Shown one piece after another: positions 1-8,237 of a DNA stretch of 64,000 nt (positions are counted from its first letter, which is position 1; every line of letters starts with the position of its first letter). This DNA comes from Mucilaginibacter_A sp041088075 (GTDB lineage: Bacteria > Bacteroidota > Bacteroidia > Sphingobacteriales > Sphingobacteriaceae). The stretch lies in NCBI RefSeq assembly GCF_041088075.1, contig NZ_JBGCVY010000014.1:1-64000 (forward strand), in the 5' to 3' direction. Position numbers and translations under genes: made by a program. The notes beneath the pieces are model-generated. The model was not told the DNA's origin and did no database searches. It saw only the letters and a program-made list of their open reading frames with translations.

Positions 1-68
1 AACAGAGAAGTTAAGCCCGCCAGAGCCAATGGTACTGCCGTAACAGGCGGGAGAGTAGGTCGGCGCCA
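1..68 (+). rRNA. rrf: 5S ribosomal RNA, 3' part
   Basis: The window opens inside a 5S rRNA. The segment has the AACAGAGAAGTTAAGCCC helix-loop typical of 5S rRNA, and a GCCGTAACAGGCGGGAGAGTAGG stretch (split here as GCCGTAACAGG and CGGGAGAGTAGG) typical of its 3' half, ending at GTCGGCGCC. The 5' half and presumably the 16S and 23S genes lie upstream of the window. A terminator follows. The exact 3' end is uncertain by a few bases. Confidence 0.93.
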
Positions 69-84
69 AAACCTTAAACAAAAT

Positions 85-118
85 ACCCCTTCTTCTAATA
101 AAGATCAAGGGGTTTTTT
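85..118 (+). terminator. Terminator of the rRNA operon
   Basis: CCCCTT and AAGGGG pair around a loop of about 14 bases and are followed by a T-run. It lies about 17 bases after the 5S end, where an rRNA operon terminator is expected. Confidence 0.8.
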
Positions 119-365
119 GCGTTTAAAGAGGGGGCAGGGAAACATTGACTTAGTAAAAAAAGTTGTCTTAAAAATTGTGGTTATCTTCTTTAATCCAAAC
201 ATTAGACGTACTTCTTCTAATACTGAAAAATCTATCTTAATCTCAACTTAAAAAAATATGGGCTAAAAGAAGCATTAAGCCTCACTCTACATCATAAAAT
301 AAACCGTGTAATAATCTGTTTGCAATTAATATTATTGTATATTTCCGTACAATAACTTTTAATAA
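119..365. other. Gene-free spacer upstream of arsM
   Basis: No open frame or RNA was recognised. It contains one copy of the dispersed 12-mer TAAAAGAAGCAT at 264-275. A TTTG at 319-322 and TATATTTC at 338-345 loosely resemble a Bacteroidetes promoter, but the spacing of 15 is shorter than usual, so no promoter is called. Confidence 0.5.
264..275 (+). repeat. Dispersed 12-mer repeat, single arm
   Basis: Exact TAAAAGAAGCAT followed by T. It stands alone in the spacer between the rRNA operon and arsM, with no facing arm nearby. Confidence 0.85.
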
Positions 366-1337
366 ATGGATCACTATCTGAATACAACCATAAACGTTTA
401 CCGTGATGCTGCTTTAAAACCTGATGTTGGTTTGTGCTGCACTACTTCTCCGATGAGTGCCCTTCCCGGCCTTGAAATCCCGGCTATCATGAAGGAGATG
501 AACTATGGTTGTGGTTCGATAGTAAGTGCAAGGGATTTGGCAAACAATCCTAAAATACTGTATGTAGGTGTTGGCGGCGGCATGGAGCTACTTCAGTTTT
601 CTTATTTTAACAGAAATGCAGGCGGTGTAATTGGGGTTGATGTGGTTGATGAAATGTTAACCACGTGTGCCGCTAATTTATCACAAGCGGAAATAGTAAA
701 TCCGTGGTTTGAAAAAGAATTTATAGAATTGCGCAAAGGTTCGGCATTGGCGCTTCCGGTTGATGATAATACGATTGATGTGGCCGGGCAAAATTGTTTG
801 TTCAACATCTTTAAAGAAAGCGACCTAAAAACAGCATTACAAGAAATTTACCGGGTGTTGAAACCAGGAGGCCGCTTGGTAATGTCAGACCCAATTTGCA
901 ATCAAAAAATCAATGAGGCGTTGCGAAATGATGAGCGTTTGCGCGCTTTGTGCCTTACCGGTTCGCTTTCGCTGCAAGATTATATCAAAGCCATTACTGA
1001 CATTGGTTTCGGCACAATCGAAATTCGGGCAAAACGGCCTTACCGCATTTTAGCGCCAAAACAGTATGCAACCGATGAACTGATTTATATCGAAAGTGTT
1101 GAAGTTTGTGCGATAAAAGATGCTGTGCCTGCCGACGGGCCTTGTGTTTTTACAGGCAAAGCTGCTATTTATTACGGCGATCAGGAATATTTTGACGATC
1201 ACAAAGGGCACGTCCTCCTTCCAAACCAACCTTTAGCGGTATGCGATAAAACGGCTGCAAACTTAGTTGCCTTAAACCGAAATGATATTTTTATTTCCAC
1301 TTCTACTTGGTTTTATGACGGTGGCGGCTGCTGCTAA
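366..1337 (+). CDS. arsM: Arsenosugar-biosynthesis arsenite methyltransferase ArsM
   Basis: A 323-residue class I SAM-dependent methyltransferase. The arsenosugar-type ArsM pattern is visible: a CCTTS motif at residues 24-28, a glycine-rich SAM loop VGVGGGMELLQ near residue 70, a Cys in GQNC near 147, and a terminal GGGCC. The cysteines would bind As(III), which is methylated with SAM as donor. The start is the ATG at 366. It is followed after 12 bases by an epimerase and then a TIGR04283-type glycosyltransferase. A divergent-end set of arsenosugar genes on the other strand supports the assignment. Function is inferred from family and context. Confidence 0.9.
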   Translation: MDHYLNTTINVYRDAALKPDVGLCCTTSPMSALPGLEIPAIMKEMNYGCGSIVSARDLANNPKILYVGVGGGMELLQFSYFNRNAGGVIGVDVVDEMLTTCAANLSQAEIVNPWFEKEFIELRKGSALALPVDDNTIDVAGQNCLFNIFKESDLKTALQEIYRVLKPGGRLVMSDPICNQKINEALRNDERLRALCLTGSLSLQDYIKAITDIGFGTIEIRAKRPYRILAPKQYATDELIYIESVEVCAIKDAVPADGPCVFTGKAAIYYGDQEYFDDHKGHVLLPNQPLAVCDKTAANLVALNRNDIFISTSTWFYDGGGCC

Positions 1338-1349
1338 AATTGTTGCATA

Positions 1350-2342
1350 ATGACGATTTTTATTACCGGTGCTACTGGTTTTATCGGCCAGAAATTGGCG
1401 TTAAAACTGGCCGAAAGCGGACACAGCATTCATGCTTTGGTCCGTAACCCTCAAAAAGCTTGGGCACTGATTGAACATAAAAATATACGTTTTTTTGCAG
1501 GGGATATTTTAGATCAGGAAAGTATTCAAACTGCCATGATTGGTTGCCATCAAATTTATCATTTAGCTGCTTTGGCTTCGGTTTGGCATCCAAATCCAAC
1601 CTTATTTTATACGGTTAATGTAAAAGGATTGCAAAACGTGTTGGATTGCGCATTGGCACAAAATATCAAAGATGTGTTGTTTGCTTCAACCGCCGGCGTA
1701 GTTGGTCATTCTTTGGATGGGCGGCCTGTATCCGAAACAACAAACCCCAATCCGCAATTAGAAACTTTGTACGAAAAGAGCAAAGTTGAGGCCGAACTTT
1801 TGCTGAAACAGTACAACCAAAAAGGTGTGCGCGGTATCATTGTTAATCCAAGTCGGGTCTATGGGCCGGGTTTATTAACCGAAAGTAACGGCATTACGCG
1901 TTTGCTAAAAATGTACATCAACAACAAATGGAAAATAAAACCCGGCAACGGCAAAAGCATCGGTAATTATGTTTACATTGATGATGTTGTTGAAGGGATG
2001 ATTTTGGCGATGGAAAAAGCCAAACCCGGAGAACGTTATTTGCTTGGGGGAACCAATAGCAATTACCAGGATTTTTTTAATTTGGTTGATGAGATAACCA
2101 ATACAAAGCGAAAATTGTACAATCTGCCGCTGCCAGTCATGCTTTTTATTTCGCACATACTTCTTTTACTGGCAAAAAATTTTGGTATCAAACCATTGAT
2201 CACGCCGGCTTTTGTACGAAAATATAACAAACATTGGATCGTCAGTTCGGTAAAAGCAGAAAAAGAATTGGGTTACAAAATTACACCGATAAAAGAAGGT
2301 ATTGCAAAAGCACTGGCCTGGCTAAATGTACAAGTTAGTTGA
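1350..2342 (+). CDS. NAD-dependent epimerase/dehydratase in the arsenosugar cluster
   Basis: A 330-residue extended short-chain dehydrogenase/reductase. The N-terminal Rossmann motif is TGATGFIGQKLA, and the catalytic region has STAGV followed by a YEKSK (YxxxK) pair around residue 150, with NPSRVYGPG downstream. Substrate is unknown; a nucleotide-sugar or sugar precursor of the arsenosugar is a reasonable guess from its place between arsM and a glycosyltransferase. It starts 12 bases after arsM and its TGA lies just before the next gene, so the three + strand genes are probably one transcript. Confidence 0.85.
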   Translation: MTIFITGATGFIGQKLALKLAESGHSIHALVRNPQKAWALIEHKNIRFFAGDILDQESIQTAMIGCHQIYHLAALASVWHPNPTLFYTVNVKGLQNVLDCALAQNIKDVLFASTAGVVGHSLDGRPVSETTNPNPQLETLYEKSKVEAELLLKQYNQKGVRGIIVNPSRVYGPGLLTESNGITRLLKMYINNKWKIKPGNGKSIGNYVYIDDVVEGMILAMEKAKPGERYLLGGTNSNYQDFFNLVDEITNTKRKLYNLPLPVMLFISHILLLLAKNFGIKPLITPAFVRKYNKHWIVSSVKAEKELGYKITPIKEGIAKALAWLNVQVS

Positions 2343-2371
2343 TTTATTCGGATCAAAAGTTCAATCAGCAA

Positions 2372-3061
2372 ATGATTAGCGTTATCATTCCAACTTTTAA
2401 TGAAGCCAAGAATATCGGGAAGTTAATTGAGCACCTGTCTCAAAATCAACACAAAACAGCAATTGAAATTATTGTTTCGGATGGAGGAAGTACGGATGCA
2501 ACTTTAGCCATTGCAGCAACTGCCGGTGCAAAAACACTCCTTTCGCCGCAAAAAGGCCGTGCAGCACAAATGGATTTTGCCGCTTCACAAGCCAAAGGAA
2601 ATGTGTTGTATTTTGTTCATGCAGATACCAAACCTCCTGTTGCTTATTTTGAGGACATAAAAGAAGCATTGCTGCAAGGCTACGATTTGGGCAGGTATTT
2701 ATCCAAGTATGATAGTAAAAGTTGGTTGTTAAAATTGAATGCCGCATTGAGCCGTTTGGATGTTTTTGCAGGAATGGGCGGCGACCAAACTTTATTCATA
2801 ATCAAAGAATTGTATCAACAAATCGGCGGATTTAATACCGATATGAAAATTATGGAAGAGTTTGAATTTTGTGCGCGCGCCAGAAAAAATGGAAAATACA
2901 AGATCATCAAAAAGCCGGTTTTGATATCTGCCCGAAAATATGAAACCAATAGTTGGCTAAAAGTTCAAATTGCGAATTATACAATTATAAAAATGTATCG
3001 AAAAGGCGCATCGCAACAAACTATGATTGACCGGTACAAGCAAATGCTGCAACCGTGTTAA
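2372..3061 (+). CDS. TIGR04283-type arsenosugar glycosyltransferase (GT2)
   Basis: A GT-A family 2 glycosyltransferase. It has VIIPTFNEAKNIGKL at the N-terminus, EIIVSDGGSTD for the nucleotide-sugar site, and a GRAAQMDFAA and FVHADTKPP (DxD-like) segment. This matches the TIGR04283 family tied to arsenosugar clusters. The frame is open upstream to a TTG at 2339 overlapping the epimerase stop; the ATG at 2372 directly before ISVIIPTFNE is the more natural start, giving 229 residues. The codons at 2658-2669 carry the dispersed repeat (read as IKEAL). Its stop overlaps by four bases the stop of the convergent gene. Confidence 0.88.
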   Translation: MISVIIPTFNEAKNIGKLIEHLSQNQHKTAIEIIVSDGGSTDATLAIAATAGAKTLLSPQKGRAAQMDFAASQAKGNVLYFVHADTKPPVAYFEDIKEALLQGYDLGRYLSKYDSKSWLLKLNAALSRLDVFAGMGGDQTLFIIKELYQQIGGFNTDMKIMEEFEFCARARKNGKYKIIKKPVLISARKYETNSWLKVQIANYTIIKMYRKGASQQTMIDRYKQMLQPC

Positions 3062-3669
3062 ATTTCGATTCCATTCAATTCCAAGTCTGCAACAACATCT
3101 ACATCATGCAATTGCTGTAACTTTGCAAATTGCAAGTTTAAAAGTTCCAAGTCTTGCAGAGTTTTCTCAAAAACGTGATCGGTGCTCCAGGCTTTATCAT
3201 AAAAAAGATTGGGTATCAAATGGTTCATTCCCAACAAATAATAACCGCCATCAAAAGTTGGGCCGATCACAACCTCACAACTATCCAACAATTCAAATGC
3301 TTCTTTTATCATTGTATTTTTAAGCTGATAACAATCGCTTCCAATAATAATGATGTTTTTAAAACCTTGTTCAAACAATTCTTTAAAAGCATTCAACATC
3401 CTTTCGCCCAAATCATTTCCGGTTTGCTGCCTTTTGGTATAGCCCGGCGAGTTCCACAAGTCGTACTCTTCCACTTGTTCGCTGTAATAAACAAACTTTC
3501 GGCAGTTTAATTCTGCGGTGATATTTTTGGTATGTTCTAATAAAAGCTGATAAACTTTTAACGCTTTTTCATCGCCAATAACACTTGCCAGCCTGGTCTT
3601 TACTTGGCCCAATTTTGGGTGCCTTACAAAAATAATCAATGCCGTATTTAACGGAGTTGTTGCATCCAT
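3058..3669 (-). CDS. TIGR04282-type arsenosugar glycosyltransferase
   Basis: A 203-residue protein of the DUF2064/TIGR04282 group, a glycosyltransferase-like fold related to nucleotidyltransferases. It begins with LIIFVRHPKLGQVKTRLA, the signature of this family, and continues with IIIGSDCYQL and GPTFDGGYYLLGM, a likely metal and nucleotide-sugar site. It is the last gene of the minus-strand arsenosugar set, six bases after arsS. It carries a copy of the dispersed 12-mer at 3297-3308, read as MIKEAF. The exact sugar transferred is unknown. Confidence 0.87.
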   Translation of the reverse strand: MDATTPLNTALIIFVRHPKLGQVKTRLASVIGDEKALKVYQLLLEHTKNITAELNCRKFVYYSEQVEEYDLWNSPGYTKRQQTGNDLGERMLNAFKELFEQGFKNIIIIGSDCYQLKNTMIKEAFELLDSCEVVIGPTFDGGYYLLGMNHLIPNLFYDKAWSTDHVFEKTLQDLELLNLQFAKLQQLHDVDVVADLELNGIEI

Positions 3670-3675
3670 AAAAAG

Positions 3676-4722
3676 TTAATTGGCCACTTCGCCCCCACAA
3701 CTGGAACCTGCGCCGGCTGTGCATCCGTAGCAATGCTGCTTTAAAACAATGTTCCGGTTGTTCAATAATGAAAGATCAAATTTTGATAAATGTTGCGAAG
3801 TTGGAGGCGCAACTTTTAGATCCAGCATTTGGTTAAAATCACAATCGTACAAAAAGCCGTCCCAACTTACCGAAATTGTATTGCGGCACATTACATTTTT
3901 TACGGCACTTGAATTAAAAGCCGAAACCAACTTTTCCATATATTTATCATAATTGCCGGTTTGCAGCAAATAATCCAAGTATCGGCTAATGGGCATATTG
4001 GTAATGGCGAACAAGTTGTTAAAAACAATATTAAACTTTTTGGCCAGCTCCAATTTGTATTCTTTTTCCAAAGCTTGTTGCGATGGCGGCAAAAAAGCGC
4101 CTGCAGGATTGTACACCAAATTTAAAATCAAACCGCTGCCTTCGTGCCCGTAACCAACAGCATTGAGCATTTGCAAAGCTTTGATCGAATCTTCAAAAAC
4201 ACCCTCGCCGCGTTGCCGGTCGGTCCTATCTTGTGTAAAACTTGGCAAAGAAGAAACAACTTCAATTTGATGCTTTCGGAAAAATTCGGGCAAATCATAA
4301 AAACGTTTGTTGGCCAAAATAATGGTGAGGTTGCAACGGACAATAATATGTTTGCCTAACTTTTTAATCTCTTCTACAAACCATCTAAAATTAGGATTTA
4401 ACTCCGGGGCGCCGCCGGTAAGGTCAACAATTTTAATGTTCGAATTTGCCAGAACATGCAAACACAATTGCATCGTCTCCCGCATCATAATTTCTTTTCG
4501 GTCTGGCCCGGCGTCAACATGGCAATGTTTACAAACCTGGTTGCACATTTTGCCTACGTTAATTTGAAAAATATCAACGCCCGAAGCTTGCAGCGGAAAT
4601 AGATTTAAACCCAAAAGTTTATCCGTAAAAGAAGCATGATGATGCTCTAACTTATCTTCTAAAATAGCCAGTTGGTTGTTAGAATCCGCTAAATGGTGCT
4701 GTAATACTTTGAGTGATTTCAT
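3676..4722 (-). CDS. arsS: Arsenosugar-biosynthesis radical SAM protein ArsS
   Basis: A 348-residue radical SAM enzyme. The CX3CX2C cluster motif is CNQVCKHC near residue 60, followed by HVDAGPDRKE. The C-terminal DUF3641-like part has CDFNQM, then CYGCTAGAGSSCGG, a cysteine-rich end that probably holds further iron-sulfur ligands. ArsS is known to transfer a 5'-deoxyadenosyl group to dimethylarsenite on the way to arsenosugars. The ATG at 4722 (MKSLKV) is chosen over the TTG at 4728. It lies between the peroxidase-like gene and the TIGR04282 glycosyltransferase on the same strand. Confidence 0.9.
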   Translation of the reverse strand: MKSLKVLQHHLADSNNQLAILEDKLEHHHASFTDKLLGLNLFPLQASGVDIFQINVGKMCNQVCKHCHVDAGPDRKEIMMRETMQLCLHVLANSNIKIVDLTGGAPELNPNFRWFVEEIKKLGKHIIVRCNLTIILANKRFYDLPEFFRKHQIEVVSSLPSFTQDRTDRQRGEGVFEDSIKALQMLNAVGYGHEGSGLILNLVYNPAGAFLPPSQQALEKEYKLELAKKFNIVFNNLFAITNMPISRYLDYLLQTGNYDKYMEKLVSAFNSSAVKNVMCRNTISVSWDGFLYDCDFNQMLDLKVAPPTSQHLSKFDLSLLNNRNIVLKQHCYGCTAGAGSSCGGEVAN

Positions 4723-4758
4723 AAACAAACTTTAAAAAGCCTGATGGTTTTGAGGTGA

Positions 4759-4770
4759 TAAAAGAAGCAT
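4759..4770 (+). repeat. Dispersed 12-mer repeat, single arm
   Basis: TAAAAGAAGCAT preceded by GAGGTGA and followed by T, in the 73-base gap between arsS and the peroxidase-like gene. Confidence 0.85.
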
Positions 4771-4795
4771 TACAAGTAAAAAGAAAGCTGGAAAA

Positions 4796-5131
4796 TTACA
4801 TGCTTATTTCTTCTACTTTGTTCATCATTTGCACGCCATGAACCAAAACTGCGCCGCCTTTTATGGCCGATGCAACGTGCACCGCTTCCATCATTTGCGC
4901 TTCGCTAAAACCTTTTTCGTAAGCATCGCTGCTGTACGCATCAATACAATAGGGGCATTGCACGGCGTGCGAAACAGCCAAAGCAATCAACAATTTTTCC
5001 TTCGCCGTTAAAGCGCCGTCTTTAAAAACTTCTCCGTAATACGAAAAAAATTTATCGGCCATTTCTTTTTGGTATTCGCCGATGTTGCCAAATTTGGCCA
5101 AGTCTTCAGCATTGTAATAGTGGTTAGCCAT
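4796..5131 (-). CDS. Arsenosugar-associated peroxidase-like (AhpD-fold) protein
   Basis: A 111-residue carboxymuconolactone decarboxylase/AhpD-like protein. The redox pair is CPYCIDAY near residue 60, followed by the helix typical of the fold and VHVASAIKGGAVLVHGVQM. Short proteins like this are regular members of arsenosugar clusters. A thiol-peroxidase or reductase role is inferred from CxxC and fold only. Its start overlaps the stop of the upstream DUF547 gene by eight bases, suggesting translational coupling. Confidence 0.85.
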   Translation of the reverse strand: MANHYYNAEDLAKFGNIGEYQKEMADKFFSYYGEVFKDGALTAKEKLLIALAVSHAVQCPYCIDAYSSDAYEKGFSEAQMMEAVHVASAIKGGAVLVHGVQMMNKVEEISM

Positions 5132-5915
5132 TGTTTTCAGTTTTATAATTGTTAAGGTACAAACTCCAATCGTATTTTTTAAATTGAATTTTTGGATTGC
5201 TGTTGGCAGGAATGATTTGGTTTTGCTTTAAGATTTCGAGTAGGTGTTTTTTTTCGCCAAAATCATGACGAAACCAACCCATTAAAGCCGGAACTTGCAT
5301 CACATTTTTTGATTGATCGTATGCGCATTCACCTTTTAAGTAAGTTTTGACCGCTACGTTTAACTGTTTGTCTATTTTGTTCGGATCGTAAAATGCAATG
5401 GGAGGACAACTTTTTGCACCACAATTTAAAGCGAAATGGATGCGGTAATCTAATTTTTCGACCCGGAATTTCTTTTCAAAAGCCGAAGGAAAAATTTTCC
5501 CCAAATAACCTAAGCTCCATTTTATTTTTGAATGCCGCAAAATGCCATGTTCTATTAAATCCAAACTTATTAATTCGCCGGCAATATTAATTTGTTTGGA
5601 AGAGAAAAAACTGTTCCGGGTTTTGTATTGATCGGGGGTTTTTTTTAAAAGTACTTGTGTAAAACCATTGTACAAGTTTAGCCAAAAAGCCAAGCGTTTT
5701 TGATCGTTTTTTAACTGGTTGGAAAGCGAATTTTCATCGGCATTTTTTAACGTATCTAAATAGGCTGAAGTGTTTTCGCCGGATTTGGCTGCATACAAAA
5801 AATTTTGCGAAGTGCGGATAAAATCAGTTTTACCTGGAGCTTTTGATTGTGCAAAAACACAAAAATGTGCCGGTAAAAGCAGCATCAGGAAAAGATAAAA
5901 AACAGGTTTTTGCAT
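5124..5915 (-). CDS. Exported DUF547 protein in the arsenosugar cluster
   Basis: A 263-residue protein with a signal peptide (FYLFLMLLLPAHFCVFAQ). The DUF547 core is visible as FWLNLYNGFTQVLL, then HSKIKW, then RIHFALNCGAKSCPPIAFYD. The conserved Cys and His of the last block look like a papain-like active site, but no enzyme activity is established for the family. It begins the minus-strand set and overlaps the next gene by eight bases. DUF547 genes often accompany arsM/arsS in marine and soil bacteria. Confidence 0.82.
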   Translation of the reverse strand: MQKPVFYLFLMLLLPAHFCVFAQSKAPGKTDFIRTSQNFLYAAKSGENTSAYLDTLKNADENSLSNQLKNDQKRLAFWLNLYNGFTQVLLKKTPDQYKTRNSFFSSKQINIAGELISLDLIEHGILRHSKIKWSLGYLGKIFPSAFEKKFRVEKLDYRIHFALNCGAKSCPPIAFYDPNKIDKQLNVAVKTYLKGECAYDQSKNVMQVPALMGWFRHDFGEKKHLLEILKQNQIIPANSNPKIQFKKYDWSLYLNNYKTENNG

Positions 5916-6071
5916 GAAATTTACTTACGGCAAAAAAGCTTGAAAAGTTTACTGTTTTGCTGATAAACTTGTGGTTTTTTTAAAGATTATATAAATTATA
6001 AACGATGTTTAATTTTTGAAAGAACAAGGCTAAGCAGGTTCAAACCAAGCATTTATTTTTTTTTCTTGCAC

Positions 6072-6099
6072 AAAAAAGCTACCTAAAAGTAGCCTTTTT
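6072..6099. terminator. Hairpin terminator
   Basis: AAAAAGCTAC and GTAGCCTTTTT pair around CTAAAA, with A-tracts and T-tracts on both sides. It could end transcription in either direction; on the minus strand it follows the thioredoxin-like gene at a distance. Confidence 0.6.
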
Positions 6100-6130
6100 A
6101 AATTATCTGATTTTTGTTAAAATAACTTTG

Positions 6131-6188
6131 GATGCTTCTTTTATCGCACAAAAGTTTTGGATGGTTTTTATTCGGTAAAAGAAGCATT
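6131..6188. repeat. Inverted pair of the dispersed repeat (short doublet)
   Basis: ATGCTTCTTTTA at 6132-6143 faces TAAAAGAAGCAT at 6176-6187. The arms are 32 bases apart, so the doublet is shorter than the roughly 90-bp ones elsewhere. The arms can pair as a 12-bp stem. Confidence 0.85.
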
Positions 6189-6269
6189 ACAACAATTGAT
6201 AAAATTGGGTGGAGATCAAAATTAAAATGCCGAACAAATTTGTCTCAGGGATTATGCAAGTAAAAGATT

Positions 6270-6707
6270 TTATTTTACTGCACCTTTTCCAAATTTCATC
6301 AAAGCATCCGCATTAATCAGGCCTTCGCTTGTTGAAAGCAATTTGCCCTTACTGTCAAATATATACAATGTGGGATATGATTCCAGGCCCCATTTGTTTG
6401 CCAGTTCAATGCCATGGCCTTTTTCGGTATCAATGCTTAAGTTAACAAAGTTGCTGTTAAAAAAAGCCGCAACTTTTTTGTCGGTAAAAGTAGTTGCACT
6501 GAGTTGTTTGCAAGGCGCACACCAAACGGCATAAGCATCTACAAAAATATTTTTATGTTCTGCTTCCGCTTTTTTTAAAGCTTCAGGCCATGAATTTTCA
6601 ATAAAATTAATTTTGCTGTTTGCTGCCATTTTGCTCTGGCCAATTCCTTTTATCGGAAAGGCCAGAAAAGCAACAATGATGGTTACCTTAATGAACTGAA
6701 GTTTCAT
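6270..6707 (-). CDS. Exported thioredoxin-like protein
   Basis: A 145-residue protein with an N-terminal hydrophobic signal (FIKVTIIVAFLAFPIKGIGQ) and one thioredoxin domain. The redox motif is VWCAPCKQL, and YPTLYIFDSKGKLL supplies the cis-proline. The helix before the active site, KAEAEHKNIFVDAYA, is typical of the DUF255/thioredoxin_7 group. It probably acts as a periplasmic thiol reductase or oxidase. The peroxiredoxin-like gene lies 148 bases upstream on the same strand, so the two may work together. Confidence 0.85.
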   Translation of the reverse strand: MKLQFIKVTIIVAFLAFPIKGIGQSKMAANSKINFIENSWPEALKKAEAEHKNIFVDAYAVWCAPCKQLSATTFTDKKVAAFFNSNFVNLSIDTEKGHGIELANKWGLESYPTLYIFDSKGKLLSTSEGLINADALMKFGKGAVK

Positions 6708-6855
6708 ATAATCTGCGGTTTGAATACCAGGGATAGTTAAGAAGTTATATCCAATCTACAATTATCAACCAACCAAAAGGTTTTTGTTTGGTAATAACAT
6801 AAAATAAAACAGCCATTCGTTTCCTAAACAACTGTTTTAATACAATAAAAACCAA

Positions 6856-7536
6856 TTAACTTTTTGCCTTGGCTTCATTTTGCAAAGCACCAGCAACTGC
6901 TTCCAACAAACTTGAACTGATCCGTTGTTTATAATCCGGGTTGATGTATTCAAATTGGATAATACCTTTTGTATCCAGGATAAAAACGGAAGGAACAGGC
7001 AACAGCTTGTCCACATTTTTGCCGTTTGAAGCAGTAACCAATAGCTTTTCGTAATTTTTTGGTGCCACATAAGCCAGTCCGAATTGTTTAGAAACAGATA
7101 GTTCGCTATCCGAAAGCAATGTGTAAGTAAGCTGGTCTTTCCCCAAAGTTTTAGACAGGTTCTCTGGGCTGTCTGTACTGATGGCAATAATTTGATAGCC
7201 CATTTTCCGCAGGTTTCCTTCAATGCTCTGCATACCAGCCAATTCTTTATTGCAATAGGGGCACCAGCCGCCGCGGTAAAAAATAAGGATCGTTGGTTTT
7301 TTGGCAACTTCCTCGTTTAAATTAAACATTTTGCCGGCCGCATCGGGCAAATTAACAGCAGGGATAGTTTCTCCAATTAAAAGCGGGCTGATATCCGTAG
7401 GCTTTGCCGGTATATCGTTGCCAAGCAATTGGTTTTTGGCAGTAGAATCTGTCGTTATCGTGTTTGCTTTTGCCCCGGTAATTATGAACAAGCTAAAAAC
7501 GGCGACAAGCATTGTTTTGGTGAATACTTTTATCAT
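6856..7536 (-). CDS. Exported AhpC/TSA-type peroxiredoxin-like protein
   Basis: A 226-residue protein with a signal peptide (TMLVAVFSLFIITGAKAN), followed by an AhpC/TSA domain. The active-site segment is FYRGGWCPYCNKEL, a CxxC in place of the usual PxxxTxxC peroxidatic motif, as in the peroxiredoxin-like family 2 group. LSDSELSVSKQFGL and SVFILDTKGII follow. It is likely a periplasmic thiol-dependent peroxidase or disulfide reductase. An overlapping frame at 6837-7307 is a shadow. It is co-oriented with the thioredoxin-like gene. Confidence 0.85.
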   Translation of the reverse strand: MIKVFTKTMLVAVFSLFIITGAKANTITTDSTAKNQLLGNDIPAKPTDISPLLIGETIPAVNLPDAAGKMFNLNEEVAKKPTILIFYRGGWCPYCNKELAGMQSIEGNLRKMGYQIIAISTDSPENLSKTLGKDQLTYTLLSDSELSVSKQFGLAYVAPKNYEKLLVTASNGKNVDKLLPVPSVFILDTKGIIQFEYINPDYKQRISSSLLEAVAGALQNEAKAKS

Positions 7537-7710
7537 GGTTTGTTTTATTTAAATTATTTTGATTAAAACGAATTTGTCCTGTACTTTAAAGCACAAGATT
7601 GATTAACAAATTATAAAATTTGCTTTTGTTGTTTGTAAAAATAAAAAATGGCGAAAAATTAAAATTTGCTTTAAGGGGAAGTGTGGTTCCCCTTAAAACA
7701 AATTGAATAA

Positions 7711-7911
7711 TTACATTTTACCAGAAGAGTCTTTAGCCATTTTATCATGAGACATTTTGCTCATTTTACCTTTTTTGTGATCCATTTTTGACATCTTTTT
7801 GTGTTCCATTTTAGACATCTTTGCGTCCTGTGCCTGTGCATTAACAGTTAAACAAACAACTGCAACAGCAGCAACAAGACTTTTTAATACAACAGCTTTT
7901 AAATTTTTCAT
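7711..7911 (-). CDS. Small exported Met/Lys/His-rich repeat protein
   Basis: A 66-residue protein. The first 28 residues form a signal peptide ending in VNAQAQ. The rest is low-complexity: KMSKMEHKKMSKMDHKKGK and so on, about six repeats of a K-M-S/D-K-M unit with interspersed His. This resembles the pentapeptide MXKDX-repeat exported proteins. The regular Met and His suggest binding of a soft metal such as copper or silver, but this is inference. No metal transporter lies next to it; its neighbours are the thiol-redox genes. Confidence 0.7.
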   Translation of the reverse strand: MKNLKAVVLKSLVAAVAVVCLTVNAQAQDAKMSKMEHKKMSKMDHKKGKMSKMSHDKMAKDSSGKM

Positions 7912-8237
7912 TTGATCGTTTTTTAGTTTTTTGATTAATTGTACTGGCTTAGTCGCAGCCCGCTTATAAACCTTACAAATTATTTTTAAATATATTTATC
8001 CATCAATTTTAAAGCCTGTTAAATTTCTACAAGAAAATATGTTGATACTTCTTTTACCCTATAAAAATTGGTATTTACATCTGCGAAAAAACCTCAAAAC
8101 CAAGTATGTACGAATTTTTAGGTGATAAAAGAAGCATTGAAAATAGGTTGGATAAAGTTTAAACCAACCTGCCAATTAAATTTCAATCTTTACATTTATC
8201 CCAACCCAAACTATCCGATTGATTTTTAATATTTTTA
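7912..8237. other. Intergenic region upstream of the family-43 gene
   Basis: It separates divergent genes. A doublet of the dispersed repeat lies at 8045-8138. No clear promoter was identified on either side. Confidence 0.55.
8045..8138. repeat. Inverted doublet of the dispersed repeat (about 94 bp)
   Basis: The left arm is ATACTTCTTTTA (8045-8056, C to T variant), followed by a TAAAAATTGGT box. The right arm has GAATTTTTAGGTGA, then exact TAAAAGAAGCAT (8126-8137). The arms can pair over more than 20 positions with mismatches. The length is close to that of the elements at 9258, 19350 and 39506. Confidence 0.85.

Larger units (their letters stand above)
5916..6269. other. Intergenic region between the arsenosugar and redox genes
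   Basis: No gene was seen. It holds a hairpin terminator at 6072-6099 and a close inverted pair of the dispersed 12-mer at 6131-6188. The first part, 5930-6060, is featureless AT-rich sequence. Confidence 0.6.

Noticed and set aside
6837..7307. Open frame of 156 codons on the minus strand
   Set aside because: It lies inside the peroxiredoxin-like gene in another frame and has no recognisable family or start signal.
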